In this document: positions 22,400-34,842 of the stretch, one piece after another | How the letters are laid out: each line of letters starts with the position of its first letter | How positions within the stretch are numbered: position 1 is the first letter of the stretch | Source of the DNA: Puccinia triticina | Taxonomy: Eukaryota > Basidiomycota > Pucciniomycetes > Pucciniales > Pucciniaceae | Reading direction: 5' to 3' | DNA: 64,000 bases | Assembly (NCBI RefSeq): GCF_026914185.1 | Contig: NC_070574.1 | Coordinates: 124,001-188,000 of the forward strand | Notes under the pieces: model-generated | The model's input: the letters and a program-made list of their open reading frames with translations, nothing else | Told to the model about the DNA's origin: nothing | The model's database searches: none | Translations under genes and position numbers: made by a program

Positions 22400-22640
22400 A
22401 ATTACCCTTTCATGTGAAAATCCCCCTTTCATGTGCACATAACCCTTTCATGGGCACATACCCCTTTCATGTGCGCATATCCCTTTTGTATGCATTCACC
22501 CCTTTCATAATGTGTCCATGCCCCTTTATGTGCACATAACCCTTTCTTGTGTGTGTTATCCCTTTTTCATGTGCATGTATCACTTTCACACTGTGTACAT
22601 ACCCCTTTCATCATGCGTTCATGACCCTTCCATGTTTACA
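22400..22640. repeat. Degenerate minisatellite, CCCTTTCATGTGCACATA unit
   Basis: About ten imperfect copies of a 19-25 bp unit, CCCCTTTCATGTGCACATA, follow each other. A second block of the same unit lies at 23040-23280. Between them (22640-23040) is pyrimidine-rich DNA without a recognisable gene. Confidence 0.75.
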
Positions 22641-23039
22641 TTGTTGGAATTTCAGTTGTTCCCCTCTCCCTTCTTTCCCTTATGTCACAATCCTATCACT
22701 TCCTTCTCAAAAATCTGTCCGCTATGCATGTGTTTTTTTTTATTCATAATGTGTCTCTCTAACTCGCGCCCACAAGTCAAACACATTGTATCTAGTCTAT
22801 TTAAAAAACCTTAGACTAGAAGATAAGAAACCATCAGTCATGACCATCTTGATCCCTTGTGCGCACTTGAGCCTGCACTCTGTCTTATCTACAAAGGCAC
22901 TTAAGCCCCTTCAAGTGAGTTATCTGGTCCTATTTTCAGACTTTGTCTGTTCTTGGCTAAGCCGACTTTTCCCCTTTCCGCTCCGCCTCGCTTTGCCTCC
23001 GGTTGAAAATCCTTCATACATGTCCCTTTTGAGTTTTTT

Positions 23040-23280
23040 ACATCCTTTTCAATATCCCTTTCATCATTAAGGCTTACATATCCCTTTCATGTGCAAATAC
23101 CCCTTACTGCACATACCCCTTTCATGCATACAAATCCCTTTCATGCATACATCATACCCCTTTCATCATGTTTAAATATCTCTTTTATGTGTTGATACAC
23201 CTTCTCACATTCCCCTATGTCTTTGTACCCTTTTACATGTCTTTGTACCCTTTTACATGTCCGTGTACCCTTTGACATAT
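23040..23280. repeat. Second block of the CCCTTTCATG minisatellite
   Basis: Units such as CCCCTTTCATGCATACA and CCCTTTTACATGTCTTTGTA continue the pattern of 22400-22640. The repeat drifts into GTACCCTTTTACATGTC copies at the end. Confidence 0.7.
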
Positions 23281-24380
23281 GTGATGAATCATGCTTCATG
23301 TCCGTTGTTGAGATAAGTGTGACACCTAATAAGAATAGGTGTTATGCCTCCTTTCTAAGAAAACTCTGGGTTTGAATGGTTATCAGCATTGGGTTTCTGC
23401 AACATACAGACCTCTTCAGCACTCTGCAATGAGCCTGATATTATCTGCCTAGTCCACGTAAGCCTTAGCCGTTCCTTTCATGTGTAGCAAAACTCTGCAA
23501 GTAAATAAGAATGATTTTGGTTGGTAAAAACTCTCCGTGTTGTAGCAATACACAAAAGCTCTGCAAGTAAGTCTCTAAATACAATAATACCATAAGATCT
23601 GATAGTAAGATTGTAGAATCATAAATAGATGAAGAAGTGAGAGAAAAGCCCCTCAAAAGGTTCCTATTCCTCCACTCCCTCCACTCGCATAACTCCACTC
23701 CCAGATAACGTCGTCTGCATCCTTCCTCTCCTGGACTCATATAAATCCGCATGCATCACTTCGCAGCCTAGCACATCTCCAACGCTTGTTCTCTGGCACC
23801 CTCTGACTAGCCTCCAACCCCAGTCTCTACCTTGCGCTTGCGCCCCAACGTCATCCGCTTCTGCTCCCCCAGTTCACCTGGTGCCGGTCCGCACTATTCA
23901 GTCCATCCGTGAGTCCCGCCAAAGTCCTACTCCAACAGTTCTGCTAAGTCTGCTTGTCCAGAGTGTGGCTCAAACCCCAGTTCCCTCGTCCCTGTGAGAA
24001 GTCCCTGGTCCCGCAGCTCCCCATTCTCCAATCTAAGAAGTTTTATAACTATGTGATGAAATTGTAGTTACATATGTGTCTTGGCTTTTCTGTATGTAAG
24101 TGATTTTTAGTCTAGAATACTTCTCAAAGATGTTAAATAATTCTTAGAAGTGAATACTAGATTGAAGTGTAAAGAAAATTATTGTAAATCTCTTTTTATA
24201 CTACTTTTGTATATATAAGTGGCTATTTTAGAAGGATTGCATATACTGAGTATTTCTTATATTTGTAGTTAGAATGATACCATTTTCAGCACTGAAATTT
24301 ATGAGAAAACCACTTAACATCCTTGTGAAAGGGATATAAGGTATATTTACACGTGTTTACATTTGAAAATTATAAGTTTT
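23281..24380. other. LTR-like non-coding sequence, family uncertain
   Basis: CAGCACTCTGCAATGAGCCTGAT near 23418 resembles CAGTGCTCCACAATGAGCCTGAT at 36620. Both are followed by TCTGCAAG repeats and a C-rich stretch, then CATATAAAT here. Shared layout suggests LTRs of one old family, but ends and TSDs could not be placed. No gene is supported. Confidence 0.3.
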
Positions 24381-24382
24381 GA

Positions 24383-24500
24383 CTAATGCATGCATCATGC
24401 ATCATGCATCATGTATCATGCCTGCACATCATGTATAATATCTGTGCATCATGTATCATGTCTATGTGTCATGTCTCATGTCCGCACATCATGTAACTTG
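24383..24500. repeat. Short tandem repeat CATCATG
   Basis: Units of ATGCATC and ATCATGTATCATGTCTG repeat across about 115 bases. It is a simple microsatellite-like array. Confidence 0.8.
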
Positions 24501-24705
24501 GCAGGAAATCTGCCAAATTTGACCCACATTAGCACACTCCTTTTTTGGGTGTGCTAATGCCGTGCAGCTCACCATCAGGACCATCTGCTCTTGAGAGGGG
24601 TTTCTTCCTGCTGTAAAGTTTTTGTGGGCTTTGAGTATCCCCAGTGAGGAGGTATGATCTTTTTTATTTTTTGTAATTTTTGGACAAATTACATGTCTGA
24701 CTCCC

Positions 24706-24900
24706 AGTTCATGCGGCGGAATTACATTCCAACTCCCAAAAAATTAGCACATGAAAAACACAATGACAAAAAATTAGCACACAAAAACTGGATGACAGCA
24801 CACAAAAAGTTGGCCCACAAAATCTGACATGCACAAATTTTTCTGTAAGCACATATTATTTGTGCACGCCACAAAAGTTAGTTTTTGTAGGCTGGGTGCG
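24706..24900. repeat. Second inverted-repeat arm, partner of 21586-21810
   Basis: AAAAAATTAGCACACAAAAA units, CCCACAAAATCTG, AATTTTTCTGTAAGCACATA and GTTAGTTTTTGTAGGCTGGG appear in inverse order relative to the first arm. Positions 24900-25600 carry ACATCACC/GGTGATG and ACTCCCAAA/TTTGGGAGT dyads and no supported gene. Confidence 0.6.
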
Positions 24901-25785
24901 CGTTGTACATTGGCTACTGTACGTTACATGGCACTGTCTGCGGCAACATATATCACATGTTGCTCTGTGCGCCAGCGCACCTGCAGACTCAACGCCCGTG
25001 CAATGCGGGTGTCGCGGGGGTGCTTCTCAGATATTACCAGGATGTCGCAGGGGAGCAACATCCTGGTGGCATTTCTGTTGGGGCAACACGGCAACATTCA
25101 CGTCTAACCAACATCAACCCGGGCATCAAGCCAATGCCAACCATCTCCTAACATCACCCTGGTGTCACAGTGTGTTGCACTGACATCTTGGCGACATAAA
25201 TGTCAGGGTGTTGTGAGAATCTGTCCAATTGCACCAGTGGTGTACACATTGCATAACAATTTTATATGGTTGTAAATTTTACATGCGGTTACTTGTTGCT
25301 GCAATATTCATATGGCACTTATCTGTGGAAATATGTTGTTATAGGCGGGTTCCACGTCACATAACAATTTCATACAGGAGTTGGCTGCGGTGCCCACAGA
25401 TAACTCCCAAAGAGGCCCTCCCAAAGGGCCTTTTGGGCGGACGACTCCCATTCCTTGGGGAAAAAAATAATAAAAAATACCGGTATGGACAACTCCCAAA
25501 TCGAAAACGTTTTTGGGAGAACAACTCCCAAATTTGGTTGCGGCGACATATGGGAGTTGTTTCCCCAAAAAATGGGAGCTGCTTTGTTCAATTCTCCATT
25601 TTATATCAAAACCCTACAAGCAAAAGAGCTACAAGAAAGCCAATTTGATACCAATCAAAGAATCAAGTAAGAACTTGGTCATGGTTAACAATATGGAGGG
25701 GTGGACGAAATGATGATTGAGAATTGATGGCTTCTTGTTCCATCTGTTCGGAAATTTTGTTTTCTCTGTAGTTGAGCGGTTGTTC

Positions 25786-26583
25786 TTAGTTGAGGCGGGG
25801 GTCGTCCTGCTCGGAAGCCCGGATTCGAGGTGATTTTTCAGATGGATGAATTCGTAACCGACGCAGATTTTCATTCAACTGGTTGAGTGCCGAGTCAATT
25901 TCGTCAATGAATTCCGGGGCTTCAGAGGCCAGTGGACGCTCGCTCAGAAACGGTTGCGCATATACGATCCGAGCATATTCAAAGTGGTCTTCTGGTATGG
26001 AAGTCTTATCCTCTTCGTTATTGCAAATTTTGACCATTTTTTCTACCATGCCCATTTCATCCCCGCCGTCATAATTTTTGTATTTCTGCGTAAGTTCCCA
26101 AAGAATCACGTTCGGCATCCTCAAGGCTTCCGGCTTCACGAGCACTGATTTTTGGCGTTTGTCCGATTCTAGGACGATACTACCAACTACTCGGGACGAA
26201 AACAGTTGATCAGTGGATGGTTAATCTTCCGAAAGGGAAAACAGAACATGAATATTATTTACGTTTGCGCTTCGAGCCCCCACGATCAGTGCCCTGCTGC
26301 GCCTCGTCTAGGCTAAGCCGACCGGCTTCGTGATGGCATGTCTCCCCCGTCACATGTCCGTTGATCAATTCGCCGGCTGGGTGTTCAGGACTTACAACAT
26401 GTTGTGTAAGAACTTGTCGAAGTTGGAGAGGAGAGCAGGTCAGTTGGAGTACAGAATGAGGAAAGCCCAGGAGATGTGAGCAGATATCTTACTGGATCTT
26501 TCCGCAGGAGCGGATAGTGTCAGTTGACTGGCCGCTAGCGTGTGGAGAGCGATGTAAAGTAAAATTTTGTTGAAGATGATCAT
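25786..26583 (-). CDS. Small secreted protein, candidate effector (copy 2)
   Basis: This is the paralogue of the gene at 15922-17430. Exon 1 starts at 26583 with MIIFNKILLYIALHTLAASQ, a signal peptide, followed by LTLSAPA. Exon 2 (about 26260-26385) encodes PEHPAGELINGHVTGETCHH and GRLSLDEAQQGTD. Exon 3 (from about 26190) encodes ESDKRQKS, VKPEALRMPNVI and a helical C-terminus ending SEKSPRIRASEQDDPRLN. No transposon interrupts it, so it probably keeps the ancestral C-terminus. Function is unknown; a role in the host is inferred only from secretion and duplication. Confidence 0.65.
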
Positions 26584-27217
26584 GATATGGTCTCAGTTGA
26601 GATTAAGGGGTTCAACTGAGCTGGCTGGATGGTTGTGGACGAGTGTCTTGTTAGCGGAGTGAAACATTTTGGGGTGTGAGATGGTTTTGGTACGGAAGCC
26701 CACGACCTCCCACAACAGCATCTTCCGCTGCTGGCCCGGCAAGCCTCTGGAAGTTATAACCCATGAGCTTTCTGATACACGTCGCGAGTGGTTCTTTCAT
26801 ATGTACAGCCCACAACTGTGTCGGTGCCTGGCCAATATATTCTGCACGGTTGAAGTTTCAGGAAGCTGGCTGACTTGTCCCGATAGCTGAAACTGCCAGT
26901 TCCATAATTAGCAGTTCCTGGTGCCGACCGGAGGCCCGGGGGAGGATCGCGGGTGCGGGACATATGTATTTTGCTTTGGGGAGTGATTTGACTGCGAGTG
27001 AACTCTCTGAAGTGTATGTGAACGCGGCCATTCCAGTAATCAGTCCCCCCCTGAGGCTTGAGTCAGGGTTGTTGTGATTAGTTGCTGCTCTTTGGTTGCT
27101 CAGGAGGAGGCTAGCTCTGCGTCATATTCCGGGTCTCCCCGGGGGGCTGGGCTGGTGATCGACTTCCCGATCGCCGCCCGACATTCCGCACTTCGGAACT
27201 TCCCATCACCAACCACG
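26584..27217. promoter_or_regulatory. Divergent intergenic region, secreted protein / MED13
   Basis: About 630 bases separate the start codons of copy 2 (minus) and MED13 (plus). The end near the secreted-protein gene is similar to the flank of copy 1. The frame is open from 27074 (MISCCSLVAQ), so MED13 may begin there instead. Confidence 0.45.
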
Positions 27218-30200
27218 ATGTCACCCAGCTCACCCAACCAGAACAACAACCACTTCAACAACAGCAACAGCAGCAACAGCAGCAGCAACAACAACAACAA
27301 CCGATTCTACCAGCAACAGCAACAGCAACACTTCTACCAGCAGCAACAACAGCTTCACCAGCACCAGCAACAGCAGCAGCACCATCAGCAGCAGCAACAT
27401 CAGCACCACCAGCAATTCCTATTCCAGCAGCAGCAGAACTACCATCGACAACAACTCAGCCACCAACACCATCACCACCACCACCATCTATACCAGCAAA
27501 ACACCTATCCACAGCCACTCATCCACCATCGCCAGCTGCAGAAGAGCCCCGCAGCCTTCCTCAGAACACAGCAGCAGCAGCAGCACCAGCACCAGCAGCA
27601 CCAGCAACACCAGCAACACCAGCCCATCAGCCCACTCCCACTCATCCCACCACCCCCGCCACCACCAAACTCATTCCCACTGCCCATCATCCCACCCAAC
27701 AGCAACAGCATCAACTCCAACAACCAACGAAACCACCATCAGCAGCAGCAGCAGCAGCAGCAACATCATCACAGGTTCAACAACCACAGAGACTCAAACC
27801 GCAGGAACTACCGCCAGCCATCCTTCAGAACAAACCTCAGCCTGCCCCACCATCCCAGCCTGCCCAAGCCACCCACCGCCGAGCGCACCCCGACCATCCC
27901 TCTCACACCCATCCACCACCACTCCCCAACAGCAGCCACCTCGCCCTCATTCTCCAAGCCCATCAACACCAACCCGCCCCCGCCCCCACCCCCACCAACA
28001 ACAGCCCCAGCATCCTCATCCAGACACCTCCACTCGCCCTCCACCTCCACCCTCCAGAGCTCGCTCGCCCCCGACGACCACCTCCTCGGCCTTGCCGGCC
28101 CACACTCAGCCGCCTTCGTCCCCCCCGCAGCCTTCGACCTCGCCCCCTGGCGCGGCTGCGCACCCTCCAAATGGAAAGTCGCCCTCCTCCACTCCGCCCC
28201 GCCCGCAGAGGATCCCCCGCGCTGTGCTCGAGATCTCCTGGCGATCGACGAGCCTGCCGACGAGATACTCCTCCCCGGCCCCGCCCCGCCCCAGGAGGAG
28301 GAGGAGGAGGAGTGGAAGATCCGCTGGGCGAAGATACGCCTGCGACCGCACGATGACCAGGACGGCCCTCCCGATCGTGCCTCGCTCGCCAAACAACTCC
28401 ACGCCCTCAAACTCCACTTCGTCTTCGACGACGAACACCACCACCAACAGCCGCAATCCGCGCTCCTCTGGATATACGAGATCCCGGGCCGGCTCGCGTC
28501 CAAACGCAACTTCGTCCCCCCGCCCCCTCTCATCGACCCTGCGCTTAAAACCTATCTCGATTATCAGCATGGGACCGTCGCCGGGCCTATCGTGGCTTGC
28601 CGTTCTGGTCAGTCCCTCTCTTTCGTCGTTTTTTTTTGGGTATATCTTGCTGACTTACATTTCCATTTTCACACACACATACATACACAAAAACACGAAA
28701 TCAAACATGAAATCAAAATCTGCATCTCAACACGGAAAACGAAACATCCAAACATCAAAAATCAAAAACAAACACGCAAATAAACACGAAATCAAAATCT
28801 AAACATCAAAAAACGAAAATCAAATTCAAAAAAACGCAAATCAAAATCAAACACGCAAATAAACCCGAAATTTAAACATCAAAAAACGAAAATCAAAATC
28901 AAAAAACGAAAATCAAAAACAAACACGAAATCAAAATCAAAACATCAAAAAACAATCAAAAAAACGAAATCAAAATCAACCAATCAAAAAACGAAAATCA
29001 AAATCAAAACAACAAATAGTCATCTCATACGGCGTTCTATCATATTCACAGCTCTTCCCGAACCTCTTCACCCGATCACCAACTACCACTTCAAAGCCGC
29101 TCCTGCCCCATCTCTCACACCCGGCGAAGAGCCGGACGGGGAATGATTTTCTCGCGGATGATTCGAGCCAAACGAGCACGATACCAGCGTACACCCACCT
29201 CCTGCAGGCGCTGAGCCAACACGTGATCAGCCTCGCCGTGCGCTCGCCCGACTCGACGCCCTTCGCCGGCGCATCCCCCGCCCGCTGGCTCCGATGGGGC
29301 CGGGACCGACTGCTCTCGGTCCCGCGCGAAGACTCCCTCGAGTTCCTCTACCGGAACCTCAGCCATCCCCATCCGCCCCGACTCATCGGCGCCATCCTCA
29401 CCGCCGCCCCCGCCCTCGTCGTCGACTTGAAGTGCTGGCTCAGCGCGCGCAGCGCCATGTGTCAGCCCAGTTTCACCCCCATACGCCTCGCCCCCATGCC
29501 GCCCCTCCCCCAAAACAATCTCCCGCCCGGCTTCCCCCTCATCCTCGCCCCTTTCCCCACCCTCCGGGCCCGCTTCGTCCGCATCCTCGGCCGCTTCAAC
29601 CACCATTCTCTCGCTAGATTCACCCAAGCTCCCGCCGCTCACTCGCCCTCCTTTCCGAGAAATCCTACTCCCCCCAACCCGTCCTGGATCTCCCAACAGA
29701 AGCGCATCTGTCGCGCCGAGCTGAAGCGGATCGAGAAGCTCAAGCAGACCTGGCGGGCCGCTGCGCCCTTCATGGACCCCCACCCCGACCACCCAGCCCC
29801 ACGAGGCTGCGAGAGCTGGGTGGTCTGCAAGATCACCTCCGGCGCAGCTGGTCCAGAAACCGGGGAGAGCAGCCCAGAGATCGAGCTGGTCTGGCCCGCC
29901 GACCACTGTTTGCTCGACCTGGAGAGCTGGATGGCCACCGCCGAAGAACCCGCCATGTCCCCTTCAGAGCCCGCCCAGCCTGCACCCGCCCCTCCGGAGA
30001 CCCGGGCATCTGGCCCATGTCTCCCCCGGGCAAGTCTGGCCACCGCGCTCATGCTCTCCACCTACGAGCCCATCGACCAACTGGCCGAAGACGCGGGTGT
30101 GTACATCGACTGGGTCGCCCAAGAACGCGAGCTTCAACGACGAGCAGCCGCAGCGGCAACGGGACCGGCGGGCAAGGAGAAGACGCCCCAGAAGACTGAG

Positions 30201-33200
30201 TCTCCGCCCTCGATCACCGCCGGGCGCGCCGGACTCGGGCCCGCTAATCGGGGCAGAGCAAACGGATACCCGTCGCCTAGGTTCCTAAGGCACTCCTCCT
30301 CCTGCTCCACTGCTCGCGCTTCGCCCGTCCCCCCGCATCGAATCAATCATCGGCCGTCCAAGAAACGGCTCCGTGACGACTCCGACGACCGTTCTAGTAG
30401 CTTGCTCTCCTCTTCCGCCCCCCTTCTATCTACCCCCCTCGATGGTGGCCTTGCCGGCCCCGCAAACACTAGCACCCTGGAAGATCGGCTTGCGCCAAAT
30501 CATCACGCGAGCGAGATGGATGTCTATGGCTCCGCTGCCAATTTACCCGACCCCCTCTTCTCGCAGTCCCAAGCCTTTCCAAGATCCACCGTCGTCAAAG
30601 ACACCAACAGCGCCACCCAGCAATCAACAAACCCGATCCCGGCTCCAATCAGTTCCCAGTTCGTGAGTGCTCAACACGCACCTGGAACTGGTTCAACAGC
30701 CTCGACAGTCTCATGTAATACCAATTTGTTTGAGCAGCCCACTCCTGGTTCGCTCTCGATCTCCGGGCTCACTCCCGGTCATCTCAACGGCTTTACGCCC
30801 GACGCTGCACACAACACCAACACCCGTCCGTCGAATCCGAACGCCCATCTGACGAGCGCCGACGCTGCTCCAGTCGACCCGCTGGCAGTCTCTGAGCACG
30901 CATTACGGTCCCTCTCGCTGATCTCGGCGGCGTCCGATTCGGCCCCCCTGTATCGGGTGGTTGAGCCGGTCGGGTACGAGTCCGTGCGCTTCAGCCACTC
31001 GCATACCGTCGTTGACGACCACTACACCCGGCGCGGCGGGAAGTTCGCCCTCCCCGCCTCGCCCCGCTCGTTCACTGGCCCATCGGAAGACGAGCTCGAG
31101 GAGATGCTCGATCTCGGCGACCACCAGGAGATCTTGAGAGTCGCTCGGGGTCCGCTGCTGGTCCAGGTTTCCAAGAAACTCACCCGCGCGATCGACCCGC
31201 GTGCGAAAGTTGCACGGACTTTGTTCAACATCACCACCACCAGCAGCAGCATTATCCGGACGAATGACCACCCTTTCGGAAGGGGCGAGGCCCTGACGAC
31301 CTCCAGCATTGCCGCGAACACGACGCAGGGAGCTACCAGCGGATACGCCGAGTCGCCCGCCACGCCGCGCTCGTGGGTGCCCATCGGCTCGTCCAACGAA
31401 AGCTCCGATGGGTCGTCCTTTTCAGAGGACGACGAAGAGGAGCCCGACGGGCCCGACTTCGGCCGCGACATCGACGGCCGATCCGGCTCCGAGTCCGCTT
31501 CTACTTCTTCTTGGCCCTCCGATGACGAGCGCATGGTCGCTCTCGAGCGCCAGTTCTGTGACAGCGTCGCTGCTAAGATCGAGCTCACCGAATCCAATCT
31601 CAAAGACGTCTTGGAGTGCCACTATCGTGCGACGTTCTTCGAGCCCAATGGTCGCGCCGATGGTCGCGCCGATGATCGCACGCCTAGGCCGCAAGACATC
31701 CCGCCCTCGGTGAAGAAGAAGATGAAGCATTGGGTCTCGCAGCTGGCATCCCAGCTCGAACACGACCCCCACTTGGAAGTCCTGCTGCACACCATCCTGC
31801 CCTCCTCGTCAAAAACAGCCGCGGGTAGGGATGAGGGGCTGGGGACGCACAAGAGAGTCGTACTCGATGTCGCATCGCTGCCGGTCATCCGTGGGGTCGA
31901 GTGCTACAGGGCGCGCGTGGACGATGAACACGAGATCCAAGAAAATCGGTCCGCTGATCATCACCAGAAAGAAGGAGGAGCGGAGAAGAAAAGCAACAAG
32001 CAGAAGACGAAAGTGAAGGGCGCTGAAGCAGACCACCAGCGGCCGTATCTGGTCCAGAGATCGCCCGCGTCGCCCCCCGCCGTCGTCCTCAAAATCAACG
32101 AGGGCAAGCACAAGATCGCGTTCTCCCTCCTCTCCCAGCTCTTCAAGTTCTGGATCAAGCTCGGCTTCGAGCCCGTCGCCGGACACCGCGACACCGTCCT
32201 CTCCGTCATCTTCCCCACTCCACTCTCGCCGAACCGTTCCGATCAACACGCTCAGGTTGAGAATGTCTGTCCTTCGCAACTCGGGCAAGCGGAGTCCCGT
32301 GCCTTTCATCTGAGTTCTGTACATCATTGGTTGCTCGAATTGGCTCACACTTATAAGGTTAGTCCTGCTTTCATTTCCCCTTGTAGACGCCTGTTGAATG
32401 ATGTTCTTTTGCATCGTAGTCGTGTAGGTTGGGCGAGCTGACGATCGGGAAGATCCATGAAAGCAAGTATCGATCGGGGGAGTTGAAGAAGGAGATCGAA
32501 GGGATGATCGGCGCGATGGATGGAGACAAGACGTGTCGGCACACCTGTCTGATCGTCGTTGACAGGCTGGAAGAGATGAAGAGTCTGGGCGTGGGCGAGC
32601 GTGAGATCGTGGGCTTGGACGGCCGGCCGGTGACCCGGCTGCTGGTCTCCCGCCACCAGCTCTTGGACGACCGGCCGGCGAGTCTGGTCAGCTTCGGGCT
32701 GCGACTGTACGACTCGATGAAGATCTTCGTGCATCAGTTCAGGGCGCCCGGGCTAAGCTTCGGCCCACGTCCCGCATCCGGCCGTTCTCCGCCGGCCTCG
32801 GAGGACGGCGACTCGAGCAGCGACACGGGCGGCCGGAAGGGGAACCCAGAGACAACCGACGGGGCGAAGGAGGGACGGCGCCGCCGGAGCAGGCTTCCCT
32901 CGGACCGCAAGCTGCTCTCCGGCCACGCCTTCTTCCTCGCCGGCACCCAGCTCCCATCCCAGCTCAACATCCGCTGGCCGCCCAGCGGCATCGACGTCGC
33001 CGCGCGCCACCGGATCCTCCACACTGCCTACCTCGTCGGGCCCGGGCGCGCTTGGGTGCTCGTCAGCTCCGTCGATGAGCTCGGCCAACAGCACCAGCTC
33101 CGCTTGAAGTTCCCCCCACCCAACGATAATACCCCCTTGGGCTCCGAGCTCGACGTGGAGCGCCGTCTGGAGATCCAAGTCGTCCAGGCCGTCTGGGACG

Positions 33201-34219
33201 TCGTGCGTAGCATCATCCTCAGTACTGATGTCGAATGGAGAGTCGTGATCACCAAACTGGGCCGGATCCAGCCCCCGGAATACGAAGGTGAGAACAAAAA
33301 GTTCCTCCCCTTCTCAAGTTGTTGTCTGTGAAAGCTGACTTTGGGGAAGAATGATCCAGCTTGGTGCGAACTCTTGTCCCAAACTCTCCCGGCGTCGGAG
33401 GTCGCGTTCCATGTGACATTAGCGTCGGTGCTGCTGGGCGAAGTTCCGGTTCTGCGGCGGGTGCCGTCGGAGAGTATGGCCAGTAGCCCTGCGACGGGGG
33501 AAGGAGGAGGAGGAGGGGCGGAGGGGGGCGTAGGGTCGGACCTGGAGATGGGCGAGGTCGGCACGGAGGCCGGCGAGGAGGGCCCGGACCCGTCGTCTGG
33601 GGAGGGAGGGGGAGGAGGGGGCACGAGACTGGTGGGCGGGCCGGCGCCGATCTGGGTCGAGCACGAGTCCACCCTCCGTCCACACTCTCTCTCCACGAGC
33701 ACCCAGCGCTCAATCAACGCCACCATCGTCCATGCGCTCAGCTCCTCGTACATCTACCATGCCCGTTCCTCCGCGACGACGTCCGGCCTACGCGCCCCGA
33801 CTCCCGGCCCGTCCGTCGCAGCCTTCACACTCGACATCCTCGGCACCGCCGCGTCGTCTAGCTCGGTCTACACCGCTTCCCTGCTCGCGTTGCGCGACGA
33901 TATCATCGTGTCTCTCGCCCGACTCGCCCACCTCAAGCATCTGCGCCACGGCCTGCCCTCCGCCTCCTCTTCCGTTGCCGCCGTCGTCGAGGGCACACAG
34001 GCCGACCTCCGCCTCCTGCCGTCTCACCTCAGCTCTCTCGCCTCCATCGGCGCTTCTCTCGCTGCACACTTCGCCACTCTCGCCGCCCTTCTCGCCCCTT
34101 CCCCCGCCTCGGCCCCAGGCCCTTCTGGGCCTCATGATTCGCAGGACGCCCCCGACGCCGAGAGGGGGACGGATGTGGATGGAGATATCTTGCTCGACGA
34201 CCCCGGATGTCTCCGCTGA
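27218..34219 (+). CDS. MED13: Mediator of RNA polymerase II subunit 13 (kinase module)
   Basis: MED13 links the CDK8 kinase module to core Mediator in the nucleus. I see four exons: 27218-28607, 29020-32357, 32420-33287 and 33360-34219. All phases agree, giving about 2,150 residues. Residues 1-200 are Gln/His/Asn/Pro-rich. The MED13 N-terminal domain follows, with APWRGCAPSKWKVALLHS and the IELVWPADHCLLDLESW block typical of the family. A long Ser/Pro-rich middle is acidic in places. The C-terminal MED13 domain has KIAFSLLSQLFKFWIKLGF, VDRLEEMKSLGVGEREI, HTAYLVGPGRAWVLVSSVDE and WRVVITKLGR, matching the usual HIAFSL..KLG, SED.RWL and WRLVIGRLGR blocks. The region is very GC-rich, unlike its surroundings. 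It appears intact. Confidence 0.9.
28608..29019 (+). repeat. MED13 intron 1, filled with an AAATCAAAA-type repeat
   Basis: This 412-nt intron (donor GTCAGT, acceptor CAAATAG) is several times longer than the others in the window. Positions 28680-29010 consist of degenerate AAATCAAAATC, AAACATCAAAAAACG and AAACACG units with almost no T outside ATC. The acceptor choice restores the reading frame (VISYGVLSYSQLFPN). The later AG at 29050-29051 does not. Confidence 0.65.
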
Positions 34220-34842
34220 CCTTGTCCTCCTCCTCTCTCGGCGCTGCTTCCTGCGCCCTCTGTTCCTCTCTATCCCCTTCTATTTTATTGTCCTTTTTTC
34301 CTCGCTTTTCGTAGACGTGCTTGTAACGCTTCATTTTTATTGGCCGACGTGTTGTTTATATACCCTTATTTCCTCTTTTTGCTTTATGGTTCTTTTGGTT
34401 CCTCGTCTCGTTTTTGGGTGGGCTCGGTGTGTACTTCTATGTACCATGATCATCATTCTCCGCTTTCACTCCCCCGTATACATACTTTCATATTTAAGAC
34501 TATGGTTTTTTTTTCTTGGGTTCTTTTTCGAGTGCTGTATTACGAGTACATTTGTTGTGTTTTTCATAATATATCCTTTCTTTAGTTCGTTTGGGTCGTA
34601 CAACTTGACAAGGACTTGCTTTCTTGCGTGGGTTTGGTAAACCATACCATGCATACAGATTGTCCGACATCAGACCTTTTTTAGGAACGAGCGGCGGGGC
34701 CCTGCGAGCTCGAAGGCCTTCGACTATTTCAAGGCCTGAACACCCCCGGTGAGTCTCGCCTAGAAACATCGACAGAGCCTGACCCATTGTCTCCACGCAA
34801 TCGCAAAGCGCAGGAAACGCGGTGATCCCTAAACGGAATCAG
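34220..34842. other. MED13 3' flank, no further gene
   Basis: T-rich DNA follows the stop codon. Open frames on both strands at 34340-34650 are low complexity. From about 34740 the sequence aligns with the 5' flank of the gene at 43074. Confidence 0.5.

Noticed and set aside
27808..28570. Long minus-strand open frames opposite MED13
   Set aside because: They are GC-rich shadows of the Q/P/S-rich coding exon. They have low-complexity Gly/Arg or Leu runs and no recognisable domain.
29115..29906. 263-codon minus-strand frame opposite MED13 exon 2
   Set aside because: Gly/Glu-rich shadow ORF in GC-rich DNA; the plus strand carries the conserved MED13 blocks.
34500..34796. Small minus-strand ORF after MED13
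   Set aside because: Lys-rich, low complexity and overlapping another frame on the same strand; probably chance in T-rich DNA.
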